Source: Larkinella arboricola (lineage in GTDB: Bacteria; Bacteroidota; Bacteroidia; Cytophagales; Spirosomataceae). From it: a stretch of 64,000 nt of DNA. A program made the translations under genes and the position numbers. Shown in pieces: positions 8,650 through 17,672 of the stretch. The stretch lies in NCBI RefSeq assembly GCF_003259745.1, contig NZ_QLMC01000006.1, forward strand, positions 67,011-131,010, given 5' to 3'. Under the pieces are notes generated by a model, which was not told the DNA's origin, searched no databases, and was given only the letters and a program-made list of their open reading frames with translations. The first letter of the stretch is position 1. Every line of letters starts with the position of its first letter.

Positions 8650-9735
8650 ATGAAAGCAGTTTTATCTACCCCTGAAGTGCATAACCGAATCGATTACATT
8701 GACATTACCAAGGGGATAGGAATTTTATTTGTCGTCTTTGGGCATGTCGGTTTCCTGGGTGCGTATGCCTTCATGTTCCATATGCCGCTTTTCTTTTTTG
8801 TCGCCGGTATGTTATTCTGGCCCAGAAAGGATGAAAAGTCCTACTTTACGGATAAAGCCATTCAACTACTCGTTCCCTATACGGTTTATTTACTTCTGAT
8901 TTATGGATTTCAGCTTTACGTAGAATTTCAAGACAAGCCGTTAACGCTCGAAAATGGCCTTAAAGCGATTGGAAAAGGCATTTTAGGCAGCCGATGGCTG
9001 GGTGGCTACACAACCGTCTTCTGGTTTATTCCCTGCTTCTTTCTGGTTCAGCAGTTGACAAACGGGCTCCTGAACCGCGTAAACCCGAAGCGGATTCTGG
9101 GTCTTATGGGATTACTGCTTCTTCTAAGTTACCTGGATTCACTTTATCTCCAGCCGATTCGGGTGCCCTGGAACATCAATGTCACGCTGGCAGCCATCCC
9201 TATTTTTTATGCGGGGTATGCTTACAGTAAAAAGGAATGGACGGTGAATGTATTCTTTGTTATACTAGGCTCCTTCGTCGCCTGTGCGTTAGTCTACAAA
9301 GGCTATCACAATACGTATGACATGAAAAATGCTTACTACGGAATTCCCGTTTTAACCTTATTGTCTTCAATCTGTATGATCCTTTTAATCATATGGATTT
9401 CGAGGGCCTTGTCGGAGACCGTCTTTCTTTCTTCCTTGTTCCCCACCCTGGGCCGGGCTTCGCTAACCATCATGTACCTTCATGAACCCATTCAGTCGAT
9501 TGTAGCCGAACACTGGACCCAGGATAAAGCCGTACGCATTGTGATGGCCGTCGGTCTACCGGTTATTGTGTACCAGTTGCAAGAAAAAACCGTGTTAACC
9601 CGTGCCTTATTTTTAGGCTCCCGAAGGGATTTCAAGCTGTTGTTTCAGACGAAAAAAGAATTAGTTAATCAGCAGGACCGGGTTATGAGTTCTTCCAGCG
9701 AGCCTAATTTACACGCCAAGCACCTGGATGCATAA
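8650..9735 (+). CDS. acyltransferase-3 family membrane protein (fucose 4-O-acetylase-like)
   Basis: 361 residues with about ten hydrophobic segments. The N-terminal signature of the acyltransferase-3 family is clear: DYIDITKGIGILFVVFGH (residues ~15-32) with the catalytic-type His32, followed by FMFHMPLFFFVAGM (residues ~41-54). It should transfer an acyl group, commonly acetyl, from a cytoplasmic donor to a sugar or lipid at the inner membrane. The nearest known relatives are fucose 4-O-acetylase-like proteins. The C-terminal ~40 residues are hydrophilic and probably cytoplasmic. No glycan genes are adjacent, so the acceptor is unknown. Confidence 0.88.
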   Translation: MKAVLSTPEVHNRIDYIDITKGIGILFVVFGHVGFLGAYAFMFHMPLFFFVAGMLFWPRKDEKSYFTDKAIQLLVPYTVYLLLIYGFQLYVEFQDKPLTLENGLKAIGKGILGSRWLGGYTTVFWFIPCFFLVQQLTNGLLNRVNPKRILGLMGLLLLLSYLDSLYLQPIRVPWNINVTLAAIPIFYAGYAYSKKEWTVNVFFVILGSFVACALVYKGYHNTYDMKNAYYGIPVLTLLSSICMILLIIWISRALSETVFLSSLFPTLGRASLTIMYLHEPIQSIVAEHWTQDKAVRIVMAVGLPVIVYQLQEKTVLTRALFLGSRRDFKLLFQTKKELVNQQDRVMSSSSEPNLHAKHLDA

Positions 9736-9819
9736 CCCGTTCCGGGTATTCCAGCTTCCATTCCGAAATCGGGAACTATCGCAGCAACTGGATACGCTTT
9801 TCAACCGGGGTCGGTGGCA

Positions 9820-10213
9820 ACCGATAACCTGCTCCATTTATAGTATTTGCACGTATCCGTTAACCGTATTGACTTATTCCGAAATTCTCTATAACGCGGT
9901 TACAACAGTGCCAAGATCGCTAACCTCTCCGGTTCAATGATCACCTTCCGTCTGTCGTCAGCAGCCGCTTGCCTTTTTACGAGTTTTTCTATTCCAGTCG
10001 GTCGATTAAACCCCTAACGGCCCCCGTCGTTAACCCCGTTAAATTTGCCAGCTCGCCCGCGGTCATTGGCCCCTTTTCTATCAGAAATCTTAGGTATTTA
10101 TGGCCATTTCCCGAAATGCAGAGCTTTCGGGAAATGACTTCATGCATCTGAATAGAGGTGTATGAATGTTGCTGGTTCAGTTTCCTTATTCGTTTAATTA
10201 CATCGTTATCCAT
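9820..10213 (-). pseudogene. MarR family regulator, disrupted
   Basis: The first 74 codons (10213 to 9989) encode a good N-terminal half of a MarR wH domain, ending in the recognition helix TGLTTGAVRGLIDRLE, followed at once by TAG. Moving to another frame right there, the expected wing continues as EKLVKR, then DDRRKVIIEPERL, down to a stop at 9900; beyond it the sequence PRYREFRNKSIRL still resembles the C-terminal helices in the same frame, and a third frame gives MEQVIG. So at least one frameshift and two stops break a once full-length gene of about 140 residues. The DDRR wing motif is diagnostic of MarR. It must be non-functional as a whole unless a truncated product is made. Confidence 0.8.
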
Positions 10214-10403
10214 TTATATACCTTAGTTTATAAAAAGCTTAGTTATAACGATAACAATAATTTTATAATGTGCCCAGATCATTTCGGAGCCCTGATACCG
10301 AGGCAGGTCAGGAGCACACGGCTTCCTTTCCCCTTGTTCCAGTTGACATTTTCAGCAAAGCAAAATTGAAATTTTAAACAAAGTCCTCCAGAGCGCCTGC
10401 TGC

Positions 10404-10411
10404 TACCTTTG
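10404..10411 (+). promoter_or_regulatory. possible -7 element before the SDR gene
   Basis: TACCTTTG fits TAnnTTTG and lies 36 bp before the ATG at 10447. No TTG is present at the proper distance upstream, so only half a promoter is seen. Confidence 0.35.
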
Positions 10412-10446
10412 TATCAACAAAACACAACAAAAACACAACAATCAGT

Positions 10447-11478
10447 ATGAAAACCGTCTTAGACATTGACAATTACAATGGGAAATTGCAGCAGCCCCTT
10501 GGTTCTGGTTTCAACGCATCGTCAACCGCCACAGATGTGCTAACAGGTATTGACCTTACTGGTACCGTAGCAATTGTTACGGGTGGTCATGCAGGAATCG
10601 GGTTGGAAACAACCAAAGCCCTTGCCGCAGCGGGAGCCACCGTGATCGTACCTGCCAGAGACATTAAAAAAGCAGAGATGAACCTGCACCGTATCGCTAA
10701 CGTGGAACTCGCGTCGCTGGATCTGATGTCTCCCCAATCCATTGATGCTTTTGCCCAGCAATTCCTGGCATCGAACAGGCCGCTTCATTTACTGATCAAC
10801 AATGCGGGAATTATGTGGGTGCCACTGCGTCGGGATAGCCGGGGTATCGAATCTCAACTGGCGACGAATTACCTCGGGGCCTTCCATCTTACTGCGCGGT
10901 TATGGCCAGCGCTGAAAAAAGCGGATGGAGCCAGGGTAGTCAATCTGTCGTCATTCGGCCATCAGATGGCCCCCTTCAACTTTGATGATCCGAATTTTGA
11001 ATACCGTGATTATGAAACCTTGCAGGGTTATGGGCAATCGAAAACCGCTACTATTCTATTTACTGTTGAGCTGGACAATCGGGCAAAAGCATCTAACGTA
11101 CGCGCCTATTCCGTACACCCCGGCTCGATCAATGGAACGGAATTAGGGCGTGAAGCTCCGCTTGAATTATTTCAGCAAATGGGCTTCTGCGATGCAGACG
11201 GGAATACCCTGCCCGAAGTGGCGGCCAAGCTGAAATCCATTCCGCAGGGTGCTGCTACTACCGTATGGTGTGCAACGAGTCCCCTGCTCAACGATCTGGG
11301 AGGAGTGTATTGTGAAGACGCCGATGTGGCCGAACTCGATACTGGTATGCTCGGACAACGGTATGATGATCCGACGACACAGCGGGGTGTGCGCCCGTAT
11401 GCTGTGGACGAGGACAACGCCAAAAAGTTGTGGAAGCTTTCTGAAGAGATGATCAGCCTACGGTTTAAGGCCGAATAA
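10447..11478 (+). CDS. short-chain dehydrogenase/reductase
   Basis: 343 residues. Classical SDR features are complete: cofactor motif TGGHAGIG (residues 45-52), NNAG (118-121), a Ser pair near 168, and the active-site YGQSK (Tyr195, Lys199). Length and the insertions after the catalytic Lys resemble retinol dehydrogenase/WW-oxidoreductase-like members. It is expected to be a cytoplasmic NAD(P)-dependent oxidoreductase of unknown substrate. An AraC-type regulator lies downstream on the same strand, after the remnant of a cyclase gene. SDR-AraC neighbours are common in this phylum, often as aldehyde or xenobiotic-responsive units. Confidence 0.93.
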   Translation: MKTVLDIDNYNGKLQQPLGSGFNASSTATDVLTGIDLTGTVAIVTGGHAGIGLETTKALAAAGATVIVPARDIKKAEMNLHRIANVELASLDLMSPQSIDAFAQQFLASNRPLHLLINNAGIMWVPLRRDSRGIESQLATNYLGAFHLTARLWPALKKADGARVVNLSSFGHQMAPFNFDDPNFEYRDYETLQGYGQSKTATILFTVELDNRAKASNVRAYSVHPGSINGTELGREAPLELFQQMGFCDADGNTLPEVAAKLKSIPQGAATTVWCATSPLLNDLGGVYCEDADVAELDTGMLGQRYDDPTTQRGVRPYAVDEDNAKKLWKLSEEMISLRFKAE

Positions 11479-11502
11479 TCCATAGGATTTTGCCGGATTT
11501 AA

Positions 11503-11932
11503 AGCAAAAGCGGCCCTTATCACGGATGGCAACAGTTTTATATCAGGCTTTACGTTGCCTGTAAAAAACAGTTCAGTGCCCGAGCGGACTCGTATAGGGC
11601 AACGGCCAGACTTTAAAGCCAGCGTTCATACCGGAATGGTAACGGCAGTAGAAACCGGCGAAGTAAAACGGGATATTGCTTACCACGGCGATACGTTAAA
11701 CACCGCTTCCAGAATTCAGGGTGTTTGTAATGACTATGGAAAGAGCTTTCTTGCTTTCCAGTATTTAATTGACCGAATTGGCGGCCTTCAATACCTGAAG
11801 ACAGAACCACTGAGCAGGGTCCAGCTTAAGGGCAAAGCCGGGAGGGTTGGATTCGTGTGCATCGAAAGGCCCCCCGGCAACAAGACATTACTACGGATGA
11901 ATCCTTTTAACCCTTTTACCAATGGAATTTAA
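11503..11932 (+). pseudogene. remnant of a class III adenylate/guanylate cyclase gene
   Basis: The frame from about 11555 encodes the C-terminal part of a class III cyclase catalytic domain: FKASVHTGMVTAVETGEVK, then DIAYHGDTLNTASRIQ, where N and R of the NTASRI segment are the usual substrate/transition-state residues. The preceding segment is found in a different frame (11527 on), as FYIRLYVACKKQFSARADS, which matches what normally precedes it; one frameshift near 11600 separates the two. Everything upstream, including the two metal-binding Asp residues, is missing and the SDR gene ends only 24 bp before. The remnant ends inside the start of the AraC gene. It cannot encode an active cyclase. 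Confidence 0.8.
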
Positions 11933-12734
11933 GACAAACTACATTACGCCTGATATTAAACTGTCGGTCTTCGAAGATAAGTTATTCAAAACGGAAGTTC
12001 TTTTCGAACACCATCTCCTGGTTTGGTTTATATCGGGTGAAACAAAGATTATTCAGGCTGGAACCTCCTATTTGTTTACTGCCGGGGATATTTTTCTGAT
12101 TCCACGAAATCAAGTAGTTACTATTATTAACTATCCTAAAAACGGACTTCCCCATAAAGCCGTGGCCATGCATTTAACAGTGGATAGACTACGGAATTAC
12201 TACGCGAAACTCCCTGTCAAACCGGTAGCGTATGTGACAGATAAAGTGTATCAGTTTAAAAACCATCCCTTATTGCATAGTTGTCTGGCGTCCTTAGTAC
12301 CTTATTTCGACATGCAGGAGGACTTTCCCGAAGAGATTGCATCCATGAAAATACTGGAAGCGATTACGATCTTAAGAACGATTGACAAAGATGTCGATGG
12401 CATCCTGGCAAACTTTGACACGCCGGGAAAGATTGACCTGGTAAAATTTATGGAAAGTCACTTTATGTATAACCTGCCCCTCGAAAAATTCGGCTACATG
12501 ACCGGTCGCAGTCTGTCTACGTTTAACCGGGACTTCCGGAAGACGTTCAGTGCTACACCCCAGAAATGGCTGACCCAAAAAAGGCTGGAGTTTGCGCACT
12601 ACCAGATTGCCGAGCACAAAAAGAAACCGGTCGAAGTATACCTCGAAGCGGGTTTCGAGGATCTTTCCCATTTTTCCTTTGCTTTCAAAAAGCATTTTGG
12701 CTACATACCAACCACGCTGGTAAAGGCCCGGTAA
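11922..12734 (+). CDS. AraC family transcriptional regulator
   Basis: 270 residues. The N-terminal half is a cupin-like sensing domain (LLVWFISGETKIIQAG, FTAGDIFLIPRNQ). The C-terminal ~100 residues hold two helix-turn-helix motifs: LPLEKFGYMTGRSLSTFNR and VEVYLEAGFEDLSHFSFAF followed by KKHFGYIPTTL. It probably regulates the upstream SDR gene or other oxidoreductases in response to a small molecule. The start overlaps the last codons of the cyclase remnant. A weak hairpin (GCCTGAT/ATCAGGC, 12737-12756) follows the stop. Confidence 0.92.
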   Translation: MEFKTNYITPDIKLSVFEDKLFKTEVLFEHHLLVWFISGETKIIQAGTSYLFTAGDIFLIPRNQVVTIINYPKNGLPHKAVAMHLTVDRLRNYYAKLPVKPVAYVTDKVYQFKNHPLLHSCLASLVPYFDMQEDFPEEIASMKILEAITILRTIDKDVDGILANFDTPGKIDLVKFMESHFMYNLPLEKFGYMTGRSLSTFNRDFRKTFSATPQKWLTQKRLEFAHYQIAEHKKKPVEVYLEAGFEDLSHFSFAFKKHFGYIPTTLVKAR

Positions 12735-12736
12735 CG

Positions 12737-12756
12737 GCCTGATTTTATCATCAGGC
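12737..12756 (+). terminator. weak hairpin after the AraC gene
   Basis: GCCTGAT and ATCAGGC (7 bp each) pair around a six-base loop two bases past the stop codon. No T-tract follows. Confidence 0.3.
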
Positions 12757-13113
12757 ATAGGAAATAATCGCTAAGCAGGGGTGCTGATTAGTCTTTTAAA
12801 AAATCCGTTTTGCATCGGCTCTCAACCCGTTGAACACTGACAAATGTGAAAAAGGAACTTTGTGAAGGATAGGGTTGAGGACATTACAATCGGTCGGCAA
12901 GCTATATTCAATGGCATCTGTAGCCGTAAAACGGCCTCGTATCCTTCAAAATGGAGCAAGGGCCATAGAACAGATTATTTGCTAGTCTTATTCATACAAT
13001 TCTGCGCACCTATTTGTCAGACAAATTAAGAATACAAAAATTCCGTAAACAATTGCAATAGCTACTAATAATCAAGCATTTACCATTAACTTTAATTAAT
13101 AAAACGATTTAAA
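12757..13113. other. gap before the PAS-domain remnant
   Basis: About 350 bp, increasingly AT-rich toward 13113. Nothing coding or repetitive was recognised; it may hold the old promoter of the decayed sensor gene that follows. Confidence 0.4.
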
Positions 13114-13470
13114 ATGCCTCTTGAATTAACCATAATACAGCAAATTGAAGAACAGTACCGCTTGTTAGTAGAGAGTGTGCAGGATTATGATATTTTTTAC
13201 TTGATAGGCACGGTTATATCCAAACCTGGAATCATAGAGCCTACCGAATTAAAGGTTACTCCACGCCTGAGATTTTAGGCAAACATTTTTCCCTGTTTTA
13301 TTCCCAGCAGGAAATAGCCAGCGGAAAACCAGCTCGTCTGCTGGAAATCGCATTCCAGCAGAGACGCCATGAGGAAGAAGGCTAGCGAATCCCTAACGAC
13401 CAACAAAACCGACAAAAGCCTTTCCGCTGTGCTGGATTTAGCAGCAGGAAAGCCCCACCTGACCCGCCTA
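13114..13470 (+). pseudogene. PAS-domain sensor gene fragment, disrupted
   Basis: A 54-codon frame from ATG 13114 begins like a PAS sensor (IEEQYRLLVESVQDYDIF, then GTVISKPG). From about 13230 the match moves to another frame: RIKGYSTPEILGKHFSLFY, then SQQEIASGKPARLLEIA and RRHEEEG, which is the classic continuation of this PAS subfamily. There a TAG at 13383-13385 stands where the family has Trp (EEGWR). The sequence decays afterwards and is cut off by the convergent desaturase gene. One frameshift, one nonsense change and loss of the kinase part make this a pseudogene. Confidence 0.78.
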
Positions 13471-13477
13471 TAGCGAT

Positions 13478-14563
13478 CTACTCGCTGGCCCGCCCTAATT
13501 TTTTCAGGAGTCGATAATGCGAATGCAAGGCCGAACCGAACGTTGGATTCTCCAGATAAGGCAGCCCATGTTCCTGCGCCGTTTGTTTCACCAGAACCGA
13601 AATGGCGGGATAATGAACATGGCAAACTTTAGGAAACAAATGGTGTTCAATCTGGCGGTTAAGGCCCCCGCAGAAAAAAGATACAACTGCCGAACGGGGG
13701 GCGAAGTTAGCCGTTGTGTGCATTTGATGCACGGCCCAGGCCTCCTCGATGGTAGTCTCATTAATGGGTACCGGAAACGATGTGCCATCCACAACGTGGG
13801 CCAGTTGGAAGACCAGCCCCAGAACAAGCCCTTCCACCAGATGCATGAGGAGAAATCCGATGGCCAACTGCCACCAGGTCAGATCGAGCAGCAGATAAGG
13901 CAGCACCAGAAAAAAGAAGTAATAAGCCGCTTTGGTGGCAAACAACCGGATGTACTCCCGACGGGGATGGGAGGAGTTATCGTAAAAGCCAAATCGTTTG
14001 GTGAAGAATTTCACGTAGTCTTTGCTAAGCACCCAGGAAAGAGAAGCCAGCGAGTACAGGCCGAAGGCATAATAGTGCTGAAAGCGCTGCCAGGGGCGTA
14101 GCGGTTCATCGGCATCCACGCGAACCAAACCCGGCGCAATTTCCAGGTCGTCATCATGGCCATGAATATTGGTGTAGGTATGGTGGACTACATTATGAGT
14201 GATTTTCCAGAGGTAGGCATTGGCACCCAGCAAATAAAAGGTGTCGCCCAATAGTTTATTGACCCAACGGTGGGACGAAAAAGCGCCATGCAGGGCATCA
14301 TGGGAAACATTGAAGCCAATAAATGCCGCAAACATACCCAGCACAATGGCCATAGCCAGCATGGTCCAGGTGCCGAACTGATTGGAAAGAATCAGGACAT
14401 AGAGCAGGATATAACCCCCTAAAAAAAAGGCGGTTTTTGCCCACATAACCCCGTTGGCATGGGGAGAAAGTCCATTTTCCCTGAAATAGGCATCAACCCG
14501 CTGTCGAACTGTCGCAAAGAACTGGGACCGGGCCGTATTGGCAAATCGTAACTTGGTTTGCAT
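13478..14563 (-). CDS. membrane fatty acid desaturase (acyl-CoA/lipid type)
   Basis: I start at the Met of MQTKLRFANTARSQFF, giving 361 residues; a longer frame from 14641 would add 26 unconserved residues. The three histidine boxes that bind the di-iron centre are present: HDALH, HNVVHH and QIEHH (residues ~88-92, 123-128 and 304-308 of this model). Four to five hydrophobic segments surround them. It belongs to the linoleoyl-CoA desaturase-like group and introduces a double bond into a membrane lipid acyl chain using O2 and reduced ferredoxin or similar. A clear paralogue of the same length lies at 37655. Confidence 0.93.
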   Translation of the reverse strand: MQTKLRFANTARSQFFATVRQRVDAYFRENGLSPHANGVMWAKTAFFLGGYILLYVLILSNQFGTWTMLAMAIVLGMFAAFIGFNVSHDALHGAFSSHRWVNKLLGDTFYLLGANAYLWKITHNVVHHTYTNIHGHDDDLEIAPGLVRVDADEPLRPWQRFQHYYAFGLYSLASLSWVLSKDYVKFFTKRFGFYDNSSHPRREYIRLFATKAAYYFFFLVLPYLLLDLTWWQLAIGFLLMHLVEGLVLGLVFQLAHVVDGTSFPVPINETTIEEAWAVHQMHTTANFAPRSAVVSFFCGGLNRQIEHHLFPKVCHVHYPAISVLVKQTAQEHGLPYLENPTFGSALHSHYRLLKKLGRASE

Positions 14564-15209
14564 CAAAAAATATAATAAGAATCTGGTAATGTTGGGCTGC
14601 TTCAGGTATAAATTAAGAAATCTCAGGTGAACCCGAATCATTCAGTTTTTGATAAAAGATACAAGTTCACCGCTATAAAACGCATCTTGACTTCTTTTAT
14701 GACAAAAAAGTCATTCAAAAATAAAAACTACTACTTCTAACAGGCAATAAAGACTGTTTCGCCTATTCGCGGGTAACAAAAAGAGGCAAGGTTCGGCGAC
14801 TCTCTGAACATATACCCCCGGTATTGCTCTTCACGGTTTTACTTATAGAACTATACCAATTTTTCGAATAAGGAAGAATGATCTTTGCCTTATAATCCTG
14901 AATCCAAATAAACTATCTTTTATCTATAACTAAAAAAACCGGCCTATGTTAGTGCGTATGCAACGGTTTTGATAATCCCGGTATACCGGAGGCTGGCGAC
15001 AATAGGATTAAACCTGTTGCTCTATTCTGCCCGAGTCGTTTGCTCAGGAAAATGAAGTCCTTTTCTGGGGCTGAGGTATGTTGAATAGAGTCGAATGTTA
15101 ACCTCCGGGAGTCCGGTGCTTTCATGAAGTAATCCCTAATGGGAAATGATATAACTCAGTTGTAAGATGAACGTCAGGCAAACAGAAGTCAGCAAAATGC
15201 CCCTGATTT
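14564..15209. other. 640-bp gap
   Basis: Between the desaturase and a histidine kinase gene, both on the minus strand. It has a 12-bp self-complementary word CCGGTATACCGG at 14978-14989 and a short ATGAC/GTCAT dyad at 14699-14714 in the presumed promoter area of the desaturase. No gene was recognised. Confidence 0.45.
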
Positions 15210-16475
15210 TCAGAATGGTAGAATAACCGAAACAGTAGTGCCCTGATCCACCTCCGACTGAATGGTGATCAGACCAAAGTGATTCCGAATGATTTTCCGG
15301 CAGTAGGTCAACCCAAGCCCGGTGCCTTCCCGAACTTTGTTATGCGGCAACTGAGCAAACATATCGAAAATCTTTTCCAGTTGCGACTTGTCAATACCGA
15401 TGCCATTATCGGCTATCTGAATTTCGATGTACCGGTTTCCTGCTGATAACTGATCGCTTATTTCAGAGGCTGTTACGGGCCTATAGGAGATTGATATCAC
15501 CAGGGGCACCTCTTTTTTAGCAAACTTGATGGCATTACTCAGTAGCTGGTAGAATAGATGTTCGAGTTGAAAAGGGAAGCCCTTTATGGACGGCAGCACG
15601 TCCAGGTGAAGCGTGGCATTTCTGGCTTTTAACTGCGGGCTTAATTGGGTACATACGCTAGCCAGGATGGCATTCAAATCCGCCAACTCAACCGTTGTAT
15701 CCTTGGCATCCAATATAGAAAAGTCCGATAGATTCTTGATCATCAGGGAAAGCCTTTCGGCACCAGCATTAATCTTTAACGCTAACTGCTCAGCCTGCCC
15801 GACATCATTTTTCCGGACAACATCTACCAATAATTCGCTGAAGATCCGGAGTTTTCGCAGGGGCTCCTGAATGCTGTGATTGGATGCATGACGGTACTGG
15901 CGATTTTCATCAATGGTATTGGTTAGCTGTCGGCTTAAATTTTTTACCGCCTGATCACTTTGCTCGAGCAATTCGATCTGTTGCAAATGAAACGAAATCA
16001 AATCGGCAAAAGCCATAAACATGCCTTTAATCGTAGCGTTTTCAACTTTTGCCGGTTTGGGGTCAAGTGCACACAGGGTACCAAAAAATTCACCTGACTT
16101 TAAGATGATTGGAAAGGAAATATAACTCTGGAAGCCATACATGATCGGGGTCGGATGGTTACAGAATTGCTCATTTTCCTGCACATGATCAATAACAACC
16201 GGTTGATGAGAATCCCGGATTTCATTACAAATCGTGGTTTCTATCTTTAATTCTCCACCAGGCAAGATGCCCAGTTGAATTTCATCACGAACACTACAGG
16301 CAATCCAGCGGTCCTGAGTCACCCGGGCAATGGCGGCAAAGCGCATTCCGGTCGTTTGACACACCACATCGAGCAGCGTAGGAACAATATCGATTTTATT
16401 GACTCGTCTAATATCCCCCGCCAGGTCAGTGTTGCTATCCTTCATATTCATCTCGATTCGGTATAGTTTTGGCAT
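15210..16475 (-). CDS. GAF-domain sensor histidine kinase
   Basis: 421 residues, soluble. Order: GAF domain (about 30-165; CSVRDEIQLGILPGGELKI, then SFPIILKSGEFFGTLCALD), a short coiled coil, dimerisation/phosphoacceptor helix with NHSIQEPLRKLR (His200), and an HATPase domain with the N box QLLSNAIKFAK, G1 box IADNGIGID and G2 box GTGLGLTYC. The usual SHDLQEPLRK is altered to NHSIQEPLRK, but the His and the EPLRK part are kept. No response regulator is adjacent. The GAF domain resembles the phytochrome/GAF type that senses small ligands or redox state, without a recognisable chromophore Cys. Confidence 0.92.
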   Translation of the reverse strand: MPKLYRIEMNMKDSNTDLAGDIRRVNKIDIVPTLLDVVCQTTGMRFAAIARVTQDRWIACSVRDEIQLGILPGGELKIETTICNEIRDSHQPVVIDHVQENEQFCNHPTPIMYGFQSYISFPIILKSGEFFGTLCALDPKPAKVENATIKGMFMAFADLISFHLQQIELLEQSDQAVKNLSRQLTNTIDENRQYRHASNHSIQEPLRKLRIFSELLVDVVRKNDVGQAEQLALKINAGAERLSLMIKNLSDFSILDAKDTTVELADLNAILASVCTQLSPQLKARNATLHLDVLPSIKGFPFQLEHLFYQLLSNAIKFAKKEVPLVISISYRPVTASEISDQLSAGNRYIEIQIADNGIGIDKSQLEKIFDMFAQLPHNKVREGTGLGLTYCRKIIRNHFGLITIQSEVDQGTTVSVILPF

Positions 16476-16777
16476 CCCCCCCAGCCTGAAGGCCGGAAAA
16501 AGCCATATCGCACAACAGTCTTCCCGGATGAGATAATGCTAATCTGTCATAGATTGTTCAACACGAAAAGAATTTTTCGTGTCCAGCCTACTCTTTTGCT
16601 GTTTTTTACATTTTTGATCAGATCCGGACCGATGGGGGCTTTTATCGGGAATCATCAATTCCACCTGAAGATGGATTGGCGCCGGAAATACTTGTTCGCA
16701 TCCCCCTGGCAAATGGGCTACTGATTGCCCATTTCTAGGCAGCGTTTATGGTTGTTCTATCCGCCAATGAGTAAAAA
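16476..16777. other. gap between kinase start and operon terminator
   Basis: About 300 bp containing no recognisable gene. It includes the upstream region of the GAF kinase gene on its left side. Confidence 0.4.
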
Positions 16778-16818
16778 GCAATACATGGCAGGCAGATCGC
16801 TTTGCCGCCATGTATTGC
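16778..16818 (-). terminator. Rho-independent terminator of the sus-type operon
   Basis: GCAATACATGGC (16778-16789) pairs with GCCATGTATTGC (16807-16818); on the minus strand the stem is followed by TTTTT. It stands 12 bp after the stop of the deacetylase gene, the last gene of the long operon. Confidence 0.85.
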
Positions 16819-16830
16819 AAGTTACGAGCG

Positions 16831-17661
16831 CTATTTCCGTTGCTTCTGAACATATTTGGCAACTTCGCCGATGGGGGCAATCCAGACGCCGTTGGCCGGG
16901 TCTTTGGCGTATTCACAGAGTTGTTTCAGCATGGATAGTCGGGTGGTTTGGGGGCCGGATTCTGCCGTTTCGTGTCCCGCCAGCACCAGCCATTGACCGG
17001 ATTTACGCGCCGTCTCAATCAGTTCTTTGATCTCGTCAAAATCCTTGCCGTCCATTTCCATACCGTAAATCTGGGCCATATCGCAGTAAGCCGGATCGTT
17101 GGGGGCTTCGTTGCGCCAGCCGCGACCACTAATAAACAGATCGGCCACAATCGGCACGTAGCTCTTCGTATTGCGTCCGCGCCCCATAAACATCTGACCG
17201 CAGGGGTAGGCAAACACCTCGGGCTTAACACCCAGCAGTTCCTGCACCTGCTTGTTGGCTTCAATCAGTTCGGCCCGCATTTTTTCGGCGGTATAATCTT
17301 CCAGTGCTTTCTGCCGCGACCAGGTAAAGTTACCGCTGCACGGGTGATTGACCGAGTGGTTGCCCATTTCGTGCCCGCTGGCAACGGCTTTTTTCCAGCC
17401 CGCCAGCCGTTGCTTTACACTGGACGGCACCACGAAAAAGGTGGCTTTCACCCCGTATTGATCGAGCAGAACCGTACCCGCATCGACATTGCTCAGACGG
17501 GCGTCGTCGAAACTCAGACTCACGGCTACCTTTTTGCCGTTCGGCCAGACGATGGGAGCCGCCGATGGCTTTTCCGGTTTGATTTCACCCGAAAATGATA
17601 GACTCAGAACGGCAAAAAAGAGTGTAGCTACGCGGAAGAAAGGATGTAGTTTCATCGTCAT
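16831..17661 (-). CDS. exported polysaccharide deacetylase (NodB homology domain)
   Basis: 276 residues with an N-terminal signal peptide (to about 25). The NodB domain shows motif 1 SLSFDDA (Asp52, Asp53) and motif 2 HSVNHP (His102, His106), which bind the metal. Downstream FAYPCGQ is in place of the usual motif 3 (RxPxG/Y), and LVLAGHE resembles the later His motif. It should remove acetyl groups from an N-acetylated sugar polymer or glycan, in the periplasm or outside. It is the last gene of the sigma-FecR-SusCD operon, and so probably processes the substrate imported by SusCD. Confidence 0.9.
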   Translation of the reverse strand: MTMKLHPFFRVATLFFAVLSLSFSGEIKPEKPSAAPIVWPNGKKVAVSLSFDDARLSNVDAGTVLLDQYGVKATFFVVPSSVKQRLAGWKKAVASGHEMGNHSVNHPCSGNFTWSRQKALEDYTAEKMRAELIEANKQVQELLGVKPEVFAYPCGQMFMGRGRNTKSYVPIVADLFISGRGWRNEAPNDPAYCDMAQIYGMEMDGKDFDEIKELIETARKSGQWLVLAGHETAESGPQTTRLSMLKQLCEYAKDPANGVWIAPIGEVAKYVQKQRK

Positions 17662-17672
17662 AAAATCTGGTT

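Noticed and set aside
13275-13625. 116-codon minus-strand frame
   Set aside because: It lies over the end of the desaturase gene in another frame and over the PAS remnant on the opposite strand; the PAS reading explains the bases better.
14978-14989. CCGGTATACCGG palindrome
   Set aside because: Twelve-base palindromes are expected by chance at this scale and nothing nearby supports an operator.
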